Source of the DNA: CAZLPZ01 sp964607245
GTDB lineage: Bacteria > Pseudomonadota > Alphaproteobacteria > Micavibrionales > Micavibrionaceae
Direction: 5' to 3'
Assembly (NCBI GenBank): GCA_964607245.1
Contig: CAZSIB010000006.1
Location: 1-64,000, forward strand
DNA: 64,000 nt
Part shown: in pieces, positions 34,643 through 43,287 of the stretch
Numbering within the stretch: position 1 is the stretch's first letter
Layout of the letters: every line of letters starts with the position of its first letter
Notes under the pieces: model-generated
Databases searched by the model: none
What the model was told of the DNA's origin: nothing
Seen by the model: the letters and a program-made list of their open reading frames with translations, nothing else
Position numbers and translations under genes: made by a program

Positions 34643-35890
34643 TTGATCCGCGTGGCCTCAACCCTACGTCTGATGGTCGTTTTGACCTTGATCCATATTT
34701 CCTCTGCCGTCGCAGGGGGTATGGGCGGCGGTGGCGGCATGGGAGGAGACAACCACCAACTGATCGACAGCACATGGATTAAAGGTCTTCGGGCCATGAC
34801 GGCGCAATTGATTGCGGCGCGCGTGCATGTCACCGGCATGATCGGCGGATTTATCGACGGCCAATCGATGAACGATGCCCAACTGACTATGAAACAGCTT
34901 GAAGCCGAGGCTTTACGCGATTATACGCCCGGTGAAAACCTCTGCCGCTTTGGGACTCTTTCCCGTGGCCTGGGGGGCAGCAACGACCGCACACTCACCG
35001 CGAATGTCGCACTTCAAACAATTATGATGAACCGTGAGACACACAATAATCATCGTTCGCGTCCCTATGGCGATCTCGATGATCTCGCACGGCTGCATAA
35101 CCTGTCGACTCTCTATTGCAATCCGGGCGATAACGACCGGACGCCCGCCGCGTGCAACTGTGATCTTGCGGCGGGGACATGCGATGCAAGTGGCGGCCCC
35201 CTGGCCCAGCGCAGCAACCGCGACCTTGATTTCGCCCGGCTTTTTGATACACGCCTTACGCTCAAATTAAATTTAAGCGATGACAAACTAACCCCCGATG
35301 AACAGGACGTGTTGGCCTTTCTCTCTAATCTCTCGGCATTTAATACGATCCCCGCCATTCCCGCCCCGCAAATGAGTGCTGCCGCCTCACCTGTTGCCGC
35401 GAAAACATTCATGGATATTCGTGCCGTCGTCGCCAGTCGTAGTGTGGTGCGCAGCAGTCTTGCAGCCCAAATCGCCCGCCGCGCAGAAGGCACCGATGCC
35501 GCCGCGCCATTTCTTTTAAATGCGCTTGAGGAACTGGGGATGACCAAGGATGAGGCCAAACGCTATTTACGTTCGGAAGGGTTTGGCCTTGCCCGCAACG
35601 GCAGCGATGCGAGCGAAGTTGTGGCCCCCAGTTACGAGGCACAGATGGAAGTTTTGACCAAAAAACTCTATCAAAACCCAAATTTCTATACGAATTTAGT
35701 CGATAAACCCGCAAACGTGGACCGGACACGCGCCGCGATGCTGGCCACGCAACTGATGCAACGTCGCGATTTAAAAGAATCGCTCGACCGGCGCGAAATG
35801 CTGCTCTCGCAACTTCTGGAGCTCAGCATTCGGGATGAAGAAAAACGCATGAACAAGCGCATTGGCTACGCGACATCCAGTAAAAATTAA
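34643..35890 (+). CDS. Secreted tandem paralogue 3, shortened N-terminus
   Basis: A 415-residue protein starting at TTG 34643 directly after the previous stop; GTG 34652 or ATG 34673 are alternatives. It has a signal peptide (LMVVLTLIHISSAVAG), a Gly/Met-rich stretch, then the shared blocks TAQLIAARVHVTGMIGGF, YTPGENLCRFGT, EELGMTKDEAKRYL and KLYQNPNFYTNLVDKPANV. The ~40-residue N-terminal Trp/Phe-rich segment of paralogues 1 and 2 is missing, and an extra insert (SEGFGLARNGSDASEVV) precedes the last block. It is the most divergent copy. Confidence 0.75.
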   Translation: MIRVASTLRLMVVLTLIHISSAVAGGMGGGGGMGGDNHQLIDSTWIKGLRAMTAQLIAARVHVTGMIGGFIDGQSMNDAQLTMKQLEAEALRDYTPGENLCRFGTLSRGLGGSNDRTLTANVALQTIMMNRETHNNHRSRPYGDLDDLARLHNLSTLYCNPGDNDRTPAACNCDLAAGTCDASGGPLAQRSNRDLDFARLFDTRLTLKLNLSDDKLTPDEQDVLAFLSNLSAFNTIPAIPAPQMSAAASPVAAKTFMDIRAVVASRSVVRSSLAAQIARRAEGTDAAAPFLLNALEELGMTKDEAKRYLRSEGFGLARNGSDASEVVAPSYEAQMEVLTKKLYQNPNFYTNLVDKPANVDRTRAAMLATQLMQRRDLKESLDRREMLLSQLLELSIRDEEKRMNKRIGYATSSKN

Positions 35891-35902
35891 ACCGATGGCC
35901 AA

Positions 35903-36979
35903 TTACGCCGCTAACGTGTGCGCCCGGACATCTTTCAGAATCTGTCCCGCCAACCCCGCCAAGGTCATATCATCCAAATTTTCAGGTGTATACCGCGCCA
36001 TCACCCGCCGCCCTGCTGCCCGTAACTTAAGCGCCCGGGCATAAAGCGGATCATAGTGATGCATCAAAAGATCGTGAATAAGTGCGGGCCAGGCGGCCTG
36101 ATCCACCATCTGCATCCAATCATCCATCCGCGCCCGCGGATGAAGCGGCGCAAGACCAGAAAGACGCGACCGCACATCCATTGGTGCCAGAAAAAAATAC
36201 GCATAGTCCCGCATCAAAAAATCAACCCGCGCGGTACGGTCCGGCATGATTTCAATGACGGGGCTCTGCTCAATCATCCGGGTGATGTCGGGGGTCAGAT
36301 GAATATCGCCGATGCGCCGCCCTTCATCCTCGATAAAAATGGGTTGATCCGGCGAAAAACGCCGCAAACTCCAGAACAAGCCCGTATCAAACGCCTTTTT
36401 CGATTGCGTACGGGCCCCCAGTTCCGCCCCCAACACCGACCCCTTGTGCCGCGCAAGCTGCTCAAGGTCAATCACCTGCGCCCCTTGATCCCGTAAATGG
36501 TGCAAAATTTTTGTCTTGCCCGATCCGGTGGGGCCCGCGAGCACCACATACCGAAAGCGCACGGGCAGGATACTCAATTGTTTTAAAACCTCTGTGCGCC
36601 AGGCTTTATATCCCCCCTCAATCCGGAGGGCGTCCCATCCAATTTCGCGCAGCACAATCTGCATCGCGCCCGACCGTTGCCCGCCCCGCCAGCAATAGAC
36701 GAGGGGTCGCCAATTTTTAGGATAGTTCAAAAACATCGTCTCAACGGCGCGCGCGATATTGCGGGCCGTCAAAATCGCGCCTGTCTTCCGCGCTTCAAAC
36801 GGAGAAATTTGTTTATACATCGTGCCGATCTGCGCGCGTTCAGCGTCCGAGAGGACGGGCGCATTGATGGCCCCCGGAATATGATCCTCGGTATATTCAG
36901 CGGGCGCGCGCACATCCAATATCGCATCATACGACGATGCGTCGATGTCTGTCGGCAAAATTGTCCATGGTTTTGACAT
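35903..36979 (-). CDS. selU: tRNA 2-selenouridine synthase
   Basis: A 358-residue protein with an N-terminal rhodanese domain (YDAILDVRAPAEYTEDHIPGA, quoted in part; catalytic cysteine in LVYCWRGGQRSG) and a C-terminal P-loop domain (LAGPTGSGKTKIL). SelU/MnmH replaces sulfur with selenium in the wobble 2-thiouridine of some tRNAs, through a geranylated intermediate. ATG 36979 has AAGGTC upstream; the frame is open to 37051 without support. No selD is in view. It converges on paralogue 3. Confidence 0.9.
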   Translation of the reverse strand: MSKPWTILPTDIDASSYDAILDVRAPAEYTEDHIPGAINAPVLSDAERAQIGTMYKQISPFEARKTGAILTARNIARAVETMFLNYPKNWRPLVYCWRGGQRSGAMQIVLREIGWDALRIEGGYKAWRTEVLKQLSILPVRFRYVVLAGPTGSGKTKILHHLRDQGAQVIDLEQLARHKGSVLGAELGARTQSKKAFDTGLFWSLRRFSPDQPIFIEDEGRRIGDIHLTPDITRMIEQSPVIEIMPDRTARVDFLMRDYAYFFLAPMDVRSRLSGLAPLHPRARMDDWMQMVDQAAWPALIHDLLMHHYDPLYARALKLRAAGRRVMARYTPENLDDMTLAGLAGQILKDVRAHTLAA

Positions 36980-37081
36980 GTTTGACCTTAAGCCCCATAA
37001 ACAAAGATCGGCTGGGGTGAATGTTGTCACCGCCAGCCGACCCGTTAACACCCAAGCAAGGAGACTCTCACATCAAACTTG

Positions 37082-37669
37082 TTAGGCAACCTTTTTGATC
37101 CCAGCCTTCAGACGTTCCCATAAACTGGGGCCCGCATCGGCCTGAGGACGCGTCGCAGAATCAGATCCCGTTGTTTGGTTTTGATTCTGCGACTGCTCTT
37201 TCAATTTCTTCATGCGTTCTTCAAGGGCCACACGGCGGGCGGCGTCTTTCGCATCGCGTTCCTTGATTTCGGCTTTTAATTCTTCGGCTTGTTTCTGGCT
37301 GTATTGGCTGGTGAGGAGCACCTGTTGCGCCTGTTTTTGCCACGAATCACGTTGCGATTTCATGTCTTCGAATTGGTCTTGGGCCGTATGCAGTTGATCC
37401 TCAAGGATACGAATACGCATCTTCAGGCGTTCGCTTTCCAACATCTCGGCCGCGCGTTGAAGTTCCGCCTTGACCGCCTGGCTCATATCGGGTTTGTCGT
37501 CTTCCGCCGGGGCCAGTCCAAAGACGCGATCGAGTTCGGACAGATCGATCACGCGGCGCCCGGCCGCATCAATTTCAAAGGAGAGTTTCCCGGTGTTCAT
37601 CGCCCGTTGAATGGTGGATTTTGACCGTCCGGTCATTTCTGCGGCACGTTGTGGCCCAACTTTGGACAT
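37082..37669 (-). CDS. MerR-like HTH and coiled-coil protein
   Basis: A 195-residue protein. Residues 1-50 form a helix-turn-helix (GPQRAAEMTGRSKSTIQRAM) with a wing-like segment ending in a specificity helix (VIDLSELDRVFGL). Residues about 65-165 are a continuous coiled coil rich in Glu, Gln and Lys. The C-terminus ends WERLKAGIKKVA. The pattern resembles KfrA-type or plasmid-partition accessory proteins, and entry-exclusion-like proteins with an N-terminal HTH. GGGGAGG lies about 13 bases before the ATG. Function inferred only as DNA binding. Confidence 0.65.
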   Translation of the reverse strand: MSKVGPQRAAEMTGRSKSTIQRAMNTGKLSFEIDAAGRRVIDLSELDRVFGLAPAEDDKPDMSQAVKAELQRAAEMLESERLKMRIRILEDQLHTAQDQFEDMKSQRDSWQKQAQQVLLTSQYSQKQAEELKAEIKERDAKDAARRVALEERMKKLKEQSQNQNQTTGSDSATRPQADAGPSLWERLKAGIKKVA

Positions 37670-37811
37670 GGCGATACAAAGCCTCCCCGAAAAGCGATTG
37701 AAGAACGTGAGACGAATTCTTGAAGTGGGTTTGTTTTAGCACAAGCCCCTTGGCCCCGCAAGATTTTGTTATTGAAATATCCACAGATTTCAAGAATACC
37801 AGCGACGCCTT

Positions 37812-38567
37812 TTACGCCGCGCGGCGCGGGTGCCGGGCCACATAAAGCCGCGCGAGGTCATCCCACCGGGCGGCCGAGAATAATCCAGCGTGAACGGGGG
37901 CAAGCCACCCCTGGCGGCGCCAGGTCAACACCACCTCATCCGGCAGGGCCGCCCATTTTTCGGGATCGATGACACGAAATCCGGAAAATCGACGACTGGT
38001 CCCATCGGCCAGGGGAATTTCCGCGCTCCGCGCGACTAAAATCCCCGACGCCTCAAGCGCCGCACTGAATTCCCGCGTGGCCAGTGTGGCGGCATGAAAG
38101 GATTGGCAAAATTCGAGGGCGCCGCGGGTAAGCGGCGTGGGCGCCCCCGATTCATCAAAAAATGGTTCCGTGCCGGACGCGGTGTCACACACCCCCGGCG
38201 CTTGATCGACACAGAGCGCCATTTGATCGGTATCGTTGAGAGTGGCAAGTAAAAACGGATAGCGCCTTATATAGGCCGGGATATAGGCGTTCTGTTGCCA
38301 GGCCCCCTGCCCGTCAAGGAACAGGTTTTCTTTTTCAACGAGGCCCAACACGGCCACGGGCGTGGCGCTGGCATCAGGCGAAAACACGAGCGGGTAATGT
38401 GCGGCCGCGTCAACCATTTCAAGCGCATTCACCGGCACCGCATGAAGCGACCGTGTGAAACCCAGATCCGCGCGTGCGCGCAAACCGAGATCACGATCCC
38501 GCGCGGCATCGAGCGGCACAGGATTCGTATAGAGAAGCGGTAAAGGAGAGGCCCCAGACGATGTCAT
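37812..38567 (-). CDS. SapC family protein
   Basis: A 251-residue protein matching the SapC family (S-layer-linked or unknown): PVALDxxRHxxL-like N-terminus (PVPLDAARDRDLGL), HAVPVNALEM, HYPLVFSPD, YIRRYPF and FSGFRVIDPEKWAALPDE. Its role is not established; genes of the family often lie near cell-envelope or TonB-linked functions. Its ATG overlaps the ahpD stop (ATGA), so it is the last gene of an ahpC-ahpD-sapC operon, an unusual partner set. Confidence 0.85.
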   Translation of the reverse strand: MTSSGASPLPLLYTNPVPLDAARDRDLGLRARADLGFTRSLHAVPVNALEMVDAAAHYPLVFSPDASATPVAVLGLVEKENLFLDGQGAWQQNAYIPAYIRRYPFLLATLNDTDQMALCVDQAPGVCDTASGTEPFFDESGAPTPLTRGALEFCQSFHAATLATREFSAALEASGILVARSAEIPLADGTSRRFSGFRVIDPEKWAALPDEVVLTWRRQGWLAPVHAGLFSAARWDDLARLYVARHPRRAA

Positions 38568-39118
38568 GCGACCGACCGGAGAGGAGAGGCCGCGAGCGCC
38601 TGTTCACCGTCGATCACAGAAGCCGCGGCATGTACCACGGCCGCAATCCGCACGGCGGTTTGGATGGCGTCTTGCGACAATCCGGCCGACAAGAGATGTT
38701 GTTCATGGCTATCGATGCACATGCCACAGCCATTGACCGCCGAGACGGCAAGTGACCAGAGTTCAAAATCGGTCTTCTCGACGCCGGGATTAGCAATCAC
38801 ATTCATCCGCAGTTTCGCGGGCAAAGTCCGGTAGGCGTGGTTGCCCGCCAGATGAACAAAGCGGTAGTAAATATTGTTCATCCCCATGATCGCGGCCGAT
38901 GCCTTGGCCGCGTTTTGCGCAGCGTCGGAGAGATGTGTTGCCGCATCCGCCGCAACCGCACGAATGACATCCGCTTGACGAGCAGCGAGCGCCGAGGCCA
39001 GAAAACATCCCCAAAGCTGCTGTTCGCTTAAGCTTTCATCCGCAACAAGCGTGCCCAGGTTCAGTTTAATGTCCTTGGCATACTCAGGCAGCAATGATTT
39101 TAGGTGTTCAATTGACAT
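38564..39118 (-). CDS. ahpD: Alkylhydroperoxidase AhpD
   Basis: A 184-residue carboxymuconolactone-decarboxylase-fold protein with the redox motif GCGMCIDSHE near residue 132, whose two cysteines and histidine form the active site. AhpD reduces or supports AhpC during peroxide detoxification. AAAGGAGC precedes ATG 39118. It is 18 bases after ahpC in the same operon. Confidence 0.94.
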   Translation of the reverse strand: MSIEHLKSLLPEYAKDIKLNLGTLVADESLSEQQLWGCFLASALAARQADVIRAVAADAATHLSDAAQNAAKASAAIMGMNNIYYRFVHLAGNHAYRTLPAKLRMNVIANPGVEKTDFELWSLAVSAVNGCGMCIDSHEQHLLSAGLSQDAIQTAVRIAAVVHAAASVIDGEQALAASPLRSVA

Positions 39119-39136
39119 GGCCTCGGCTCCTTTTAC

Positions 39137-39709
39137 TTAGGCTGCTTTTTTCTTGAGTTCTTTCGTAATCGTCGAATCGCCCACTTGGCGGTTACAGGCG
39201 CAGAGTTCATCGGTTTGGAGACCATCGAGAATCCGCAAGGTTTCCTTGGGGTTCCGCCCAACGTTCAGGTTGTTCACACTGACATGTTGGATGACGTTAT
39301 GCGGATCAACAATGAATGTCGCGCGGTACGCCACACCCGATTTTTCACGCACGCCCAAACCGTCCACCAGGGACCCATTCGTATCGGCAAAGGACCATTG
39401 ATTGAGATTGTTCAAATCTTTGTGATCCCGGCGCCACGCGAGCTTGCAGAATTCGTTATCGGTCGAACCTCCCAAAACGACACAGTCGCGGTCCGCGAAA
39501 TCATCATTCAGTTTGGCAAACTCGACGATTTCCGTCGGGCACACAAAGGTGAAATCTTTCGGATAGAAATAGAATACTTTCCATTTTCCCTTAAAGCTGT
39601 CGCGCGTCACGGTTTCAAACGCACTTTGACCGTTTTCTTCCGGGTTCATAAATTTGGGTTTGACCCCTGTCACTGTAAATTCAGGCATTTGATCGCCAAC
39701 ACCAAGCAT
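39137..39709 (-). CDS. ahpC: Peroxiredoxin AhpC
   Basis: A 190-residue peroxiredoxin. The peroxidatic cysteine is in FTFVCPTEIVEF, the resolving cysteine in ELCACNRQ near the C-terminus, and GVAYRATFIVD is the conserved strand. It reduces hydrogen peroxide and organic peroxides in the cytoplasm, using AhpD as reductant as in mycobacteria. AAAGGAG lies before ATG 39709. It heads the operon. Confidence 0.96.
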   Translation of the reverse strand: MLGVGDQMPEFTVTGVKPKFMNPEENGQSAFETVTRDSFKGKWKVFYFYPKDFTFVCPTEIVEFAKLNDDFADRDCVVLGGSTDNEFCKLAWRRDHKDLNNLNQWSFADTNGSLVDGLGVREKSGVAYRATFIVDPHNVIQHVSVNNLNVGRNPKETLRILDGLQTDELCACNRQVGDSTITKELKKKAA

Positions 39710-40010
39710 GGTCGTTCTCCTTTCATGTTAAAAACAGCAAACCTTAACGTGAGCGCACTTTAGCACCCAAAATTTTCAATTGCAACAGAAAAAGGACTAA
39801 AAATATATCTATATTTAAGTTATTGATATTGAACATATTATTACAAAATTCGGCTCAAAATGGGGCAAATTTTAGCCCTGCGCCAAATTCGACAAACAGC
39901 ATCATTCTCGGGTACAATAGGGGGACAGGGAAAAATAAATCGACAAAGCGCCCGATTTTGGGGGTTTGTTAAGAATTTAATGTTATGAATAACAGGGTAA
40001 GGAGAAAACC
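39710..40010. other. Divergent intergenic region upstream of ahpC
   Basis: About 300 bases with no gene, AT-rich near ahpC. It holds the 16-base palindrome AAATATA-TC-TATATTT at 39801-39816, roughly 95 bases before the ahpC start, which could be an operator for a redox regulator. No OxyR consensus could be confirmed. The + side carries the promoter of the small gene at 40011; a weak -10 TACAAT lies at about 39914-39919. Confidence 0.5.
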
Positions 40011-40214
40011 ATGACACCTTTAAACGCACGTCTGGCCGGCGCGAAACCGCTTCAGGTCATGAAAGGTCCACAAATGGGCGGCGGATTGATTGATGGGATT
40101 TGCAACAGCCTGGGCCATGCCGCCGATATGGCCGTGGATGCTGCAAGCCCAACGCGACGACACGACAGCAGTGTCGGCAGTCTTATTCACCAAGGCCCAA
40201 GTGGAATGGCCTAA
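40011..40214 (+). CDS. 67-residue hypothetical protein
   Basis: Starts MTPLNARLAGAKPLQVMKGP, with AAGGAG nine bases upstream, a strong RBS. The middle GGGLIDGICNSLGHAADMAV could be a small amphipathic helix. No domain is recognised. It is followed 15 bases later by another small gene, so the two form a pair. Confidence 0.6.
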   Translation: MTPLNARLAGAKPLQVMKGPQMGGGLIDGICNSLGHAADMAVDAASPTRRHDSSVGSLIHQGPSGMA

Positions 40215-40229
40215 AGGATACCTTCAACC

Positions 40230-40523
40230 ATGACGGACACACGGTACGAACTGGGGCTATTACGCGATGGGGCCGTCATGCTGATGAGCAACCAAGCCTT
40301 TCGCGCGCCGATCAAGCGCGTCGAATTTTACCGCGATGTCAAATTATTGATGCTGGTCTATGACACCGATGCGGCCGAGGATACCGAACTCATGGACTAT
40401 GAGCTGTCGGATCATGTGGCGGGAGTTGTGAAACAATCCGCGCATAATATCCTGGTCGTCGAGGCACAAGACCCCGAAAACCTGCACGGTTACGACGTTC
40501 CCCTGATTCAGGTTGGGGTTTAG
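40230..40523 (+). CDS. 97-residue hypothetical protein
   Basis: Starts MTDTRYELGLLRDGAVMLMS, with AAAGGA upstream. It alternates strands and charged turns (KRVEFYRDVKLLMLVYDTD), a compact alpha/beta fold without membrane segments. The sequence is unlike any family I know. It is probably co-transcribed with the preceding small gene. Confidence 0.65.
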   Translation: MTDTRYELGLLRDGAVMLMSNQAFRAPIKRVEFYRDVKLLMLVYDTDAAEDTELMDYELSDHVAGVVKQSAHNILVVEAQDPENLHGYDVPLIQVGV

Positions 40524-40924
40524 GACTGTTCGATCTGCTTCTTTCTTTTCTCCCTTTCTTCCTTTCCTTGTCATCCCCGCAACAGCGGGGATCCAGTTCT
40601 TTCTTTTCTTTCCTTGTCTGGATTCCCGCTGTTGCGGGAATGACAGAGAAGTCCGTTTGGCTTTTATTCCCCCGTGGTTTTTGTGCAAAAGCACAAGGGA
40701 ACAGCGCGCGCCGCCCTAACAAGTGTGGGCTGCCCGGTTTTGGGTGGAGGATTGGCCCCTTTATTCAGACGGTTGGATTTACCCAACACGCCTTGAAAAA
40801 AAAGCTTCCCCCTCTAGTCGTCGACTCCATTGAAACAGAGTATAAGCAAACAATCCCGAAATGTCAAGTATTATTTTTAAAAAAGTGATGATTTTTGTGG
40901 TATTAGGAAGATAGGCCTAGAAAA
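40524..40924. other. Gene-free 400 bases with a palindromic repeat element
   Basis: After the 97-residue gene comes the paired palindromic repeat at 40569-40645, a TTGTGC-AAAA-GCACAA hairpin at about 40683-40698, a GC-rich stretch with a GTTGG-ATTTAC-CCAAC hairpin near 40772-40787, then AT-rich DNA. A structured small RNA in 40700-40820 is possible but I could not match one. Minus-strand ORFs here only read through the repeat. Confidence 0.45.
40569..40645. repeat. Paired palindromic (BIME-like) repeat element
   Basis: Outer arms TGTCATCCCCGC..GGATCCAG (40569-40596) and CTGGATTCCCGC..GGGAATGACA (40618-40645) are near-perfect inverted copies. Each arm is itself a hairpin (CCCCGC-AACA-GCGGGG and TTCCCGC-TGTT-GCGGGAA). 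The layout matches dispersed intergenic palindromic repeats common in proteobacteria. Confidence 0.75.
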
Positions 40925-41383
40925 TTACGGGGATACGGGTTTTGCCGACGCACGACCATCTAACACCTGGCGTGCTTTTTTGAGTTTTGAATCGGTTACA
41001 GATTCATATCGTGTTTTCAGGCTATTAATCGATTCGAGATTATCCAATACTTTGAATTCCGGCTGGTCCCCTGTTACAAGATCCCAAGCGCGTTGCAGTG
41101 CGCCCTGAAAACCCCCGGGACCGGATTTGGATAAAGCCCCACCCAAACTTTGGGCCCATCCTGTCATCGATATCGCCTGTGTGGCCGTATGAATAAAGGC
41201 AGCATCTGCCATTAATTGGCCACGTTGGTCTCGATCCAAATCATCCGGTGCACGACCATGAACAACAAGCCGCCATGCCGCGTCATGTCCACACCCAGAA
41301 ATACGACGCGCAGCAGCCCCGAAATCACGAAGTATATCGTCGTAATCTAGGCCGGTAAGCCTTTCAATGATCATCTGCTGCAT
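40925..41383 (-). CDS. Hypothetical protein, 152 residues
   Basis: A soluble, mostly helical protein starting MQQMIIERLTGLDYDDILRD. AACAGGAG lies before ATG 41383. It has two cysteines early (SGCGHDAAWRL has one) and a lysine-rich C-terminal helix (TDSKLKKARQVL). No domain is recognised. It is divergent from murB. Confidence 0.6.
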   Translation of the reverse strand: MQQMIIERLTGLDYDDILRDFGAAARRISGCGHDAAWRLVVHGRAPDDLDRDQRGQLMADAAFIHTATQAISMTGWAQSLGGALSKSGPGGFQGALQRAWDLVTGDQPEFKVLDNLESINSLKTRYESVTDSKLKKARQVLDGRASAKPVSP

Positions 41384-41536
41384 GAGTCACTCCTGTTTGT
41401 TTATCGGTATTTTACCTTTTATATATCGGTTATAAATCTGTTATCTTCCCCTGTCAAACTTATGTCCCGGCCCTATTCCCTTGCGGGCAGGCCTGCGCTA
41501 AAGTTCCCCCAAGATCACCCTTTTAGAACAATAAAA

Positions 41537-42553
41537 ATGACTATAGCTCCTCTTCCCGCTGATGCGGTGTCCGCCGCCCATGAAACCCTTGCGCGCCTGC
41601 CCGTTGTGCGGGGACGCTATACTGAAGGAGCGGCGCTGGGGGTCACAGGGTGGTTTCAATGCGGCGGCGGGGTCGATGTGCTCTTCAAGCCTGCCGACCG
41701 CGATGATCTTTCTCATTTCCTGCGTCACTGTCCATCTGATATTCCCGTGCATATCTTTGGCGCGCTCTCGAACACCATTATTCGCGATGGTGGATTACGC
41801 GGCGTAGCCATTCGCCTGGGCCGTGAATTTATGGGAGTCGAGATTGCCGAGAATCATTCAGAAGAGAATGTTCATCTCGCGGTCGGGTGCGGGCTTCTCG
41901 ATACGCATCTGGCCGCGTTTGCAGCCGAGCACGGCATTGCCGGGTTTGAGTTTCTGGCGGGCATTCCGGGGACACTGGGCGGGGCCATTCGCATGAACGC
42001 GGGCGCGATTGGGGCCACAAGCGGCGATGTCTATGGCCAGACATGCTTACGCGATGTGTTGGTCTCGGCCACTGTGCTCGACCGCCAAGGGAATAGTCAC
42101 ACCGTGACGCCCGACACCATGACGATGACCTATCGCCACACGGACGCCCCGGAAGACTGGATCTTTATTGCCTGCGTTTTACGCGGACACAAAGACGCGC
42201 CCGACGCGATCGCCGCGCGCATGGCGGCCCTGAAAGAACGGCGCGAGACCGCGCAGCCTATTCGCGAGAAAACAGGCGGATCCACCTTTGCCAATCCCAC
42301 GCCCGCGGCGCTCGCGGCCGCGGGACTTCCCGACAACACCCGGTGTTGGCAATTGATTGACGCGGCGGGATGCCGGGGCCTCGAGATCGGCGGCGCGCGC
42401 ATGTCCGATAAACATTGCAATTTCATGATCAACACCGGGACGGCCACCGCGACCGACCTTGAAAGTCTGGGCGAGGCCATACGGGAAAAAGTGCGCGCGC
42501 AAAGCGGTATTGATTTGCGTTGGGAGATTAAACGTTTGGGGGATCGCGGGTGA
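41537..42553 (+). CDS. murB: UDP-N-acetylenolpyruvoylglucosamine reductase
   Basis: A 338-residue FAD enzyme that reduces UDP-GlcNAc-enolpyruvate to UDP-MurNAc. The FAD-binding segments HIFGALSNTIIRDGGLRG and EFLAGIPGTLGGAIRMNAGA (quoted in part) are typical, and GGSTFANP with its serine and the C-terminal GGARMSDKHCNFMINTG complete a type I pattern. ATG 41537 matches family N-termini; ATG 41462 would add 25 residues without RBS support. The N-terminus of a HAD gene follows one base after its stop. Confidence 0.92.
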   Translation: MTIAPLPADAVSAAHETLARLPVVRGRYTEGAALGVTGWFQCGGGVDVLFKPADRDDLSHFLRHCPSDIPVHIFGALSNTIIRDGGLRGVAIRLGREFMGVEIAENHSEENVHLAVGCGLLDTHLAAFAAEHGIAGFEFLAGIPGTLGGAIRMNAGAIGATSGDVYGQTCLRDVLVSATVLDRQGNSHTVTPDTMTMTYRHTDAPEDWIFIACVLRGHKDAPDAIAARMAALKERRETAQPIREKTGGSTFANPTPAALAAAGLPDNTRCWQLIDAAGCRGLEIGGARMSDKHCNFMINTGTATATDLESLGEAIREKVRAQSGIDLRWEIKRLGDRG

Positions 42554-42554
42554 G

Positions 42555-43218
42555 ATGAGCAATAAACCGTCTTCTGTTCTATCCCCACGCAAGTTCATTT
42601 TTTTCGATGTCGATGGCGTACTCATCGATGGATATCATTATAATGCGGCCCACCGTAAACTTTGGAATATTAACCTCGAAAAAGATTTGGGTATTCCTCT
42701 TCAGACCATGGAAATATATTTCCGTGAAAACTGGGCTGATGTTTTGGTCGGGAGAAAAGATTTAACACGATCTTTGAGAGATTTTCTTCACAATAAGGGG
42801 CATCATGAAAATGCTTCCGATGTGATGACCTATTGGTTTGAGAAAGATTCAAAGATCAATCCGGATACGTGGGAAATCGTCACGCGCCTTCATCAAAAAA
42901 AGAACTGCGCTTTATATCTTGCCACAAATCAGGAACATCAGCGCGCGGCGTATTTGTGGAATATCCTGAATTTTAAATCCATGTTTCAAGATATTTTTTA
43001 TTCCGGCGCGATGGGGGTTACAAAAAAAAGATCCGCTGTTTTTCACGCACATTAACACAAAACTAAACATCGAACCTGAACGAGATACCGTTCTTTTTTT
43101 TGATGATACGCCGGAGTGTATTTATTCTGCGCGTCAATGTGGGTGGGACGCCATTCAAGTCGACACAACAAAAGATATTTTGGATGGCCTTCGTGCCAAA
43201 TCGCTGCTTTTGGAATGA
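42555..43218 (+). pseudogene. HAD-family hydrolase broken by a one-base frameshift in an A8 run
   Basis: The start ATG 42555 gives a HAD phosphatase: motif I is FFDVDGVLIDGYHYNAA and motif II is LYLATNQEHQR. The frame runs GAMGVTKK and then hits a stop at 43053-43055, giving about 166 residues. Removing one A from the A8 run at 43022-43029 continues as KKDPLFFTHINTKLN..VLFFDDTPECI to TGA 43216-43218, restoring motifs III and IV. It may be a real frameshift, transcriptional slippage, or a sequencing error. AT-rich compared with murB. Confidence 0.75.
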
Positions 43219-43287
43219 TCATTCCAGTATGCTTCTTACGCACTTTTCGAGCCTATTGTGATCCCCATTAAGACTCGAAGACACCCC

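Noticed and set aside
40344..40694. Minus-strand ORFs through the palindromic repeat
   Set aside because: They overlap a real + strand gene and read through a repeat element.
40700..40820. Possible 6S or other structured RNA
   Set aside because: Small hairpins are visible but no known consensus could be matched by eye.
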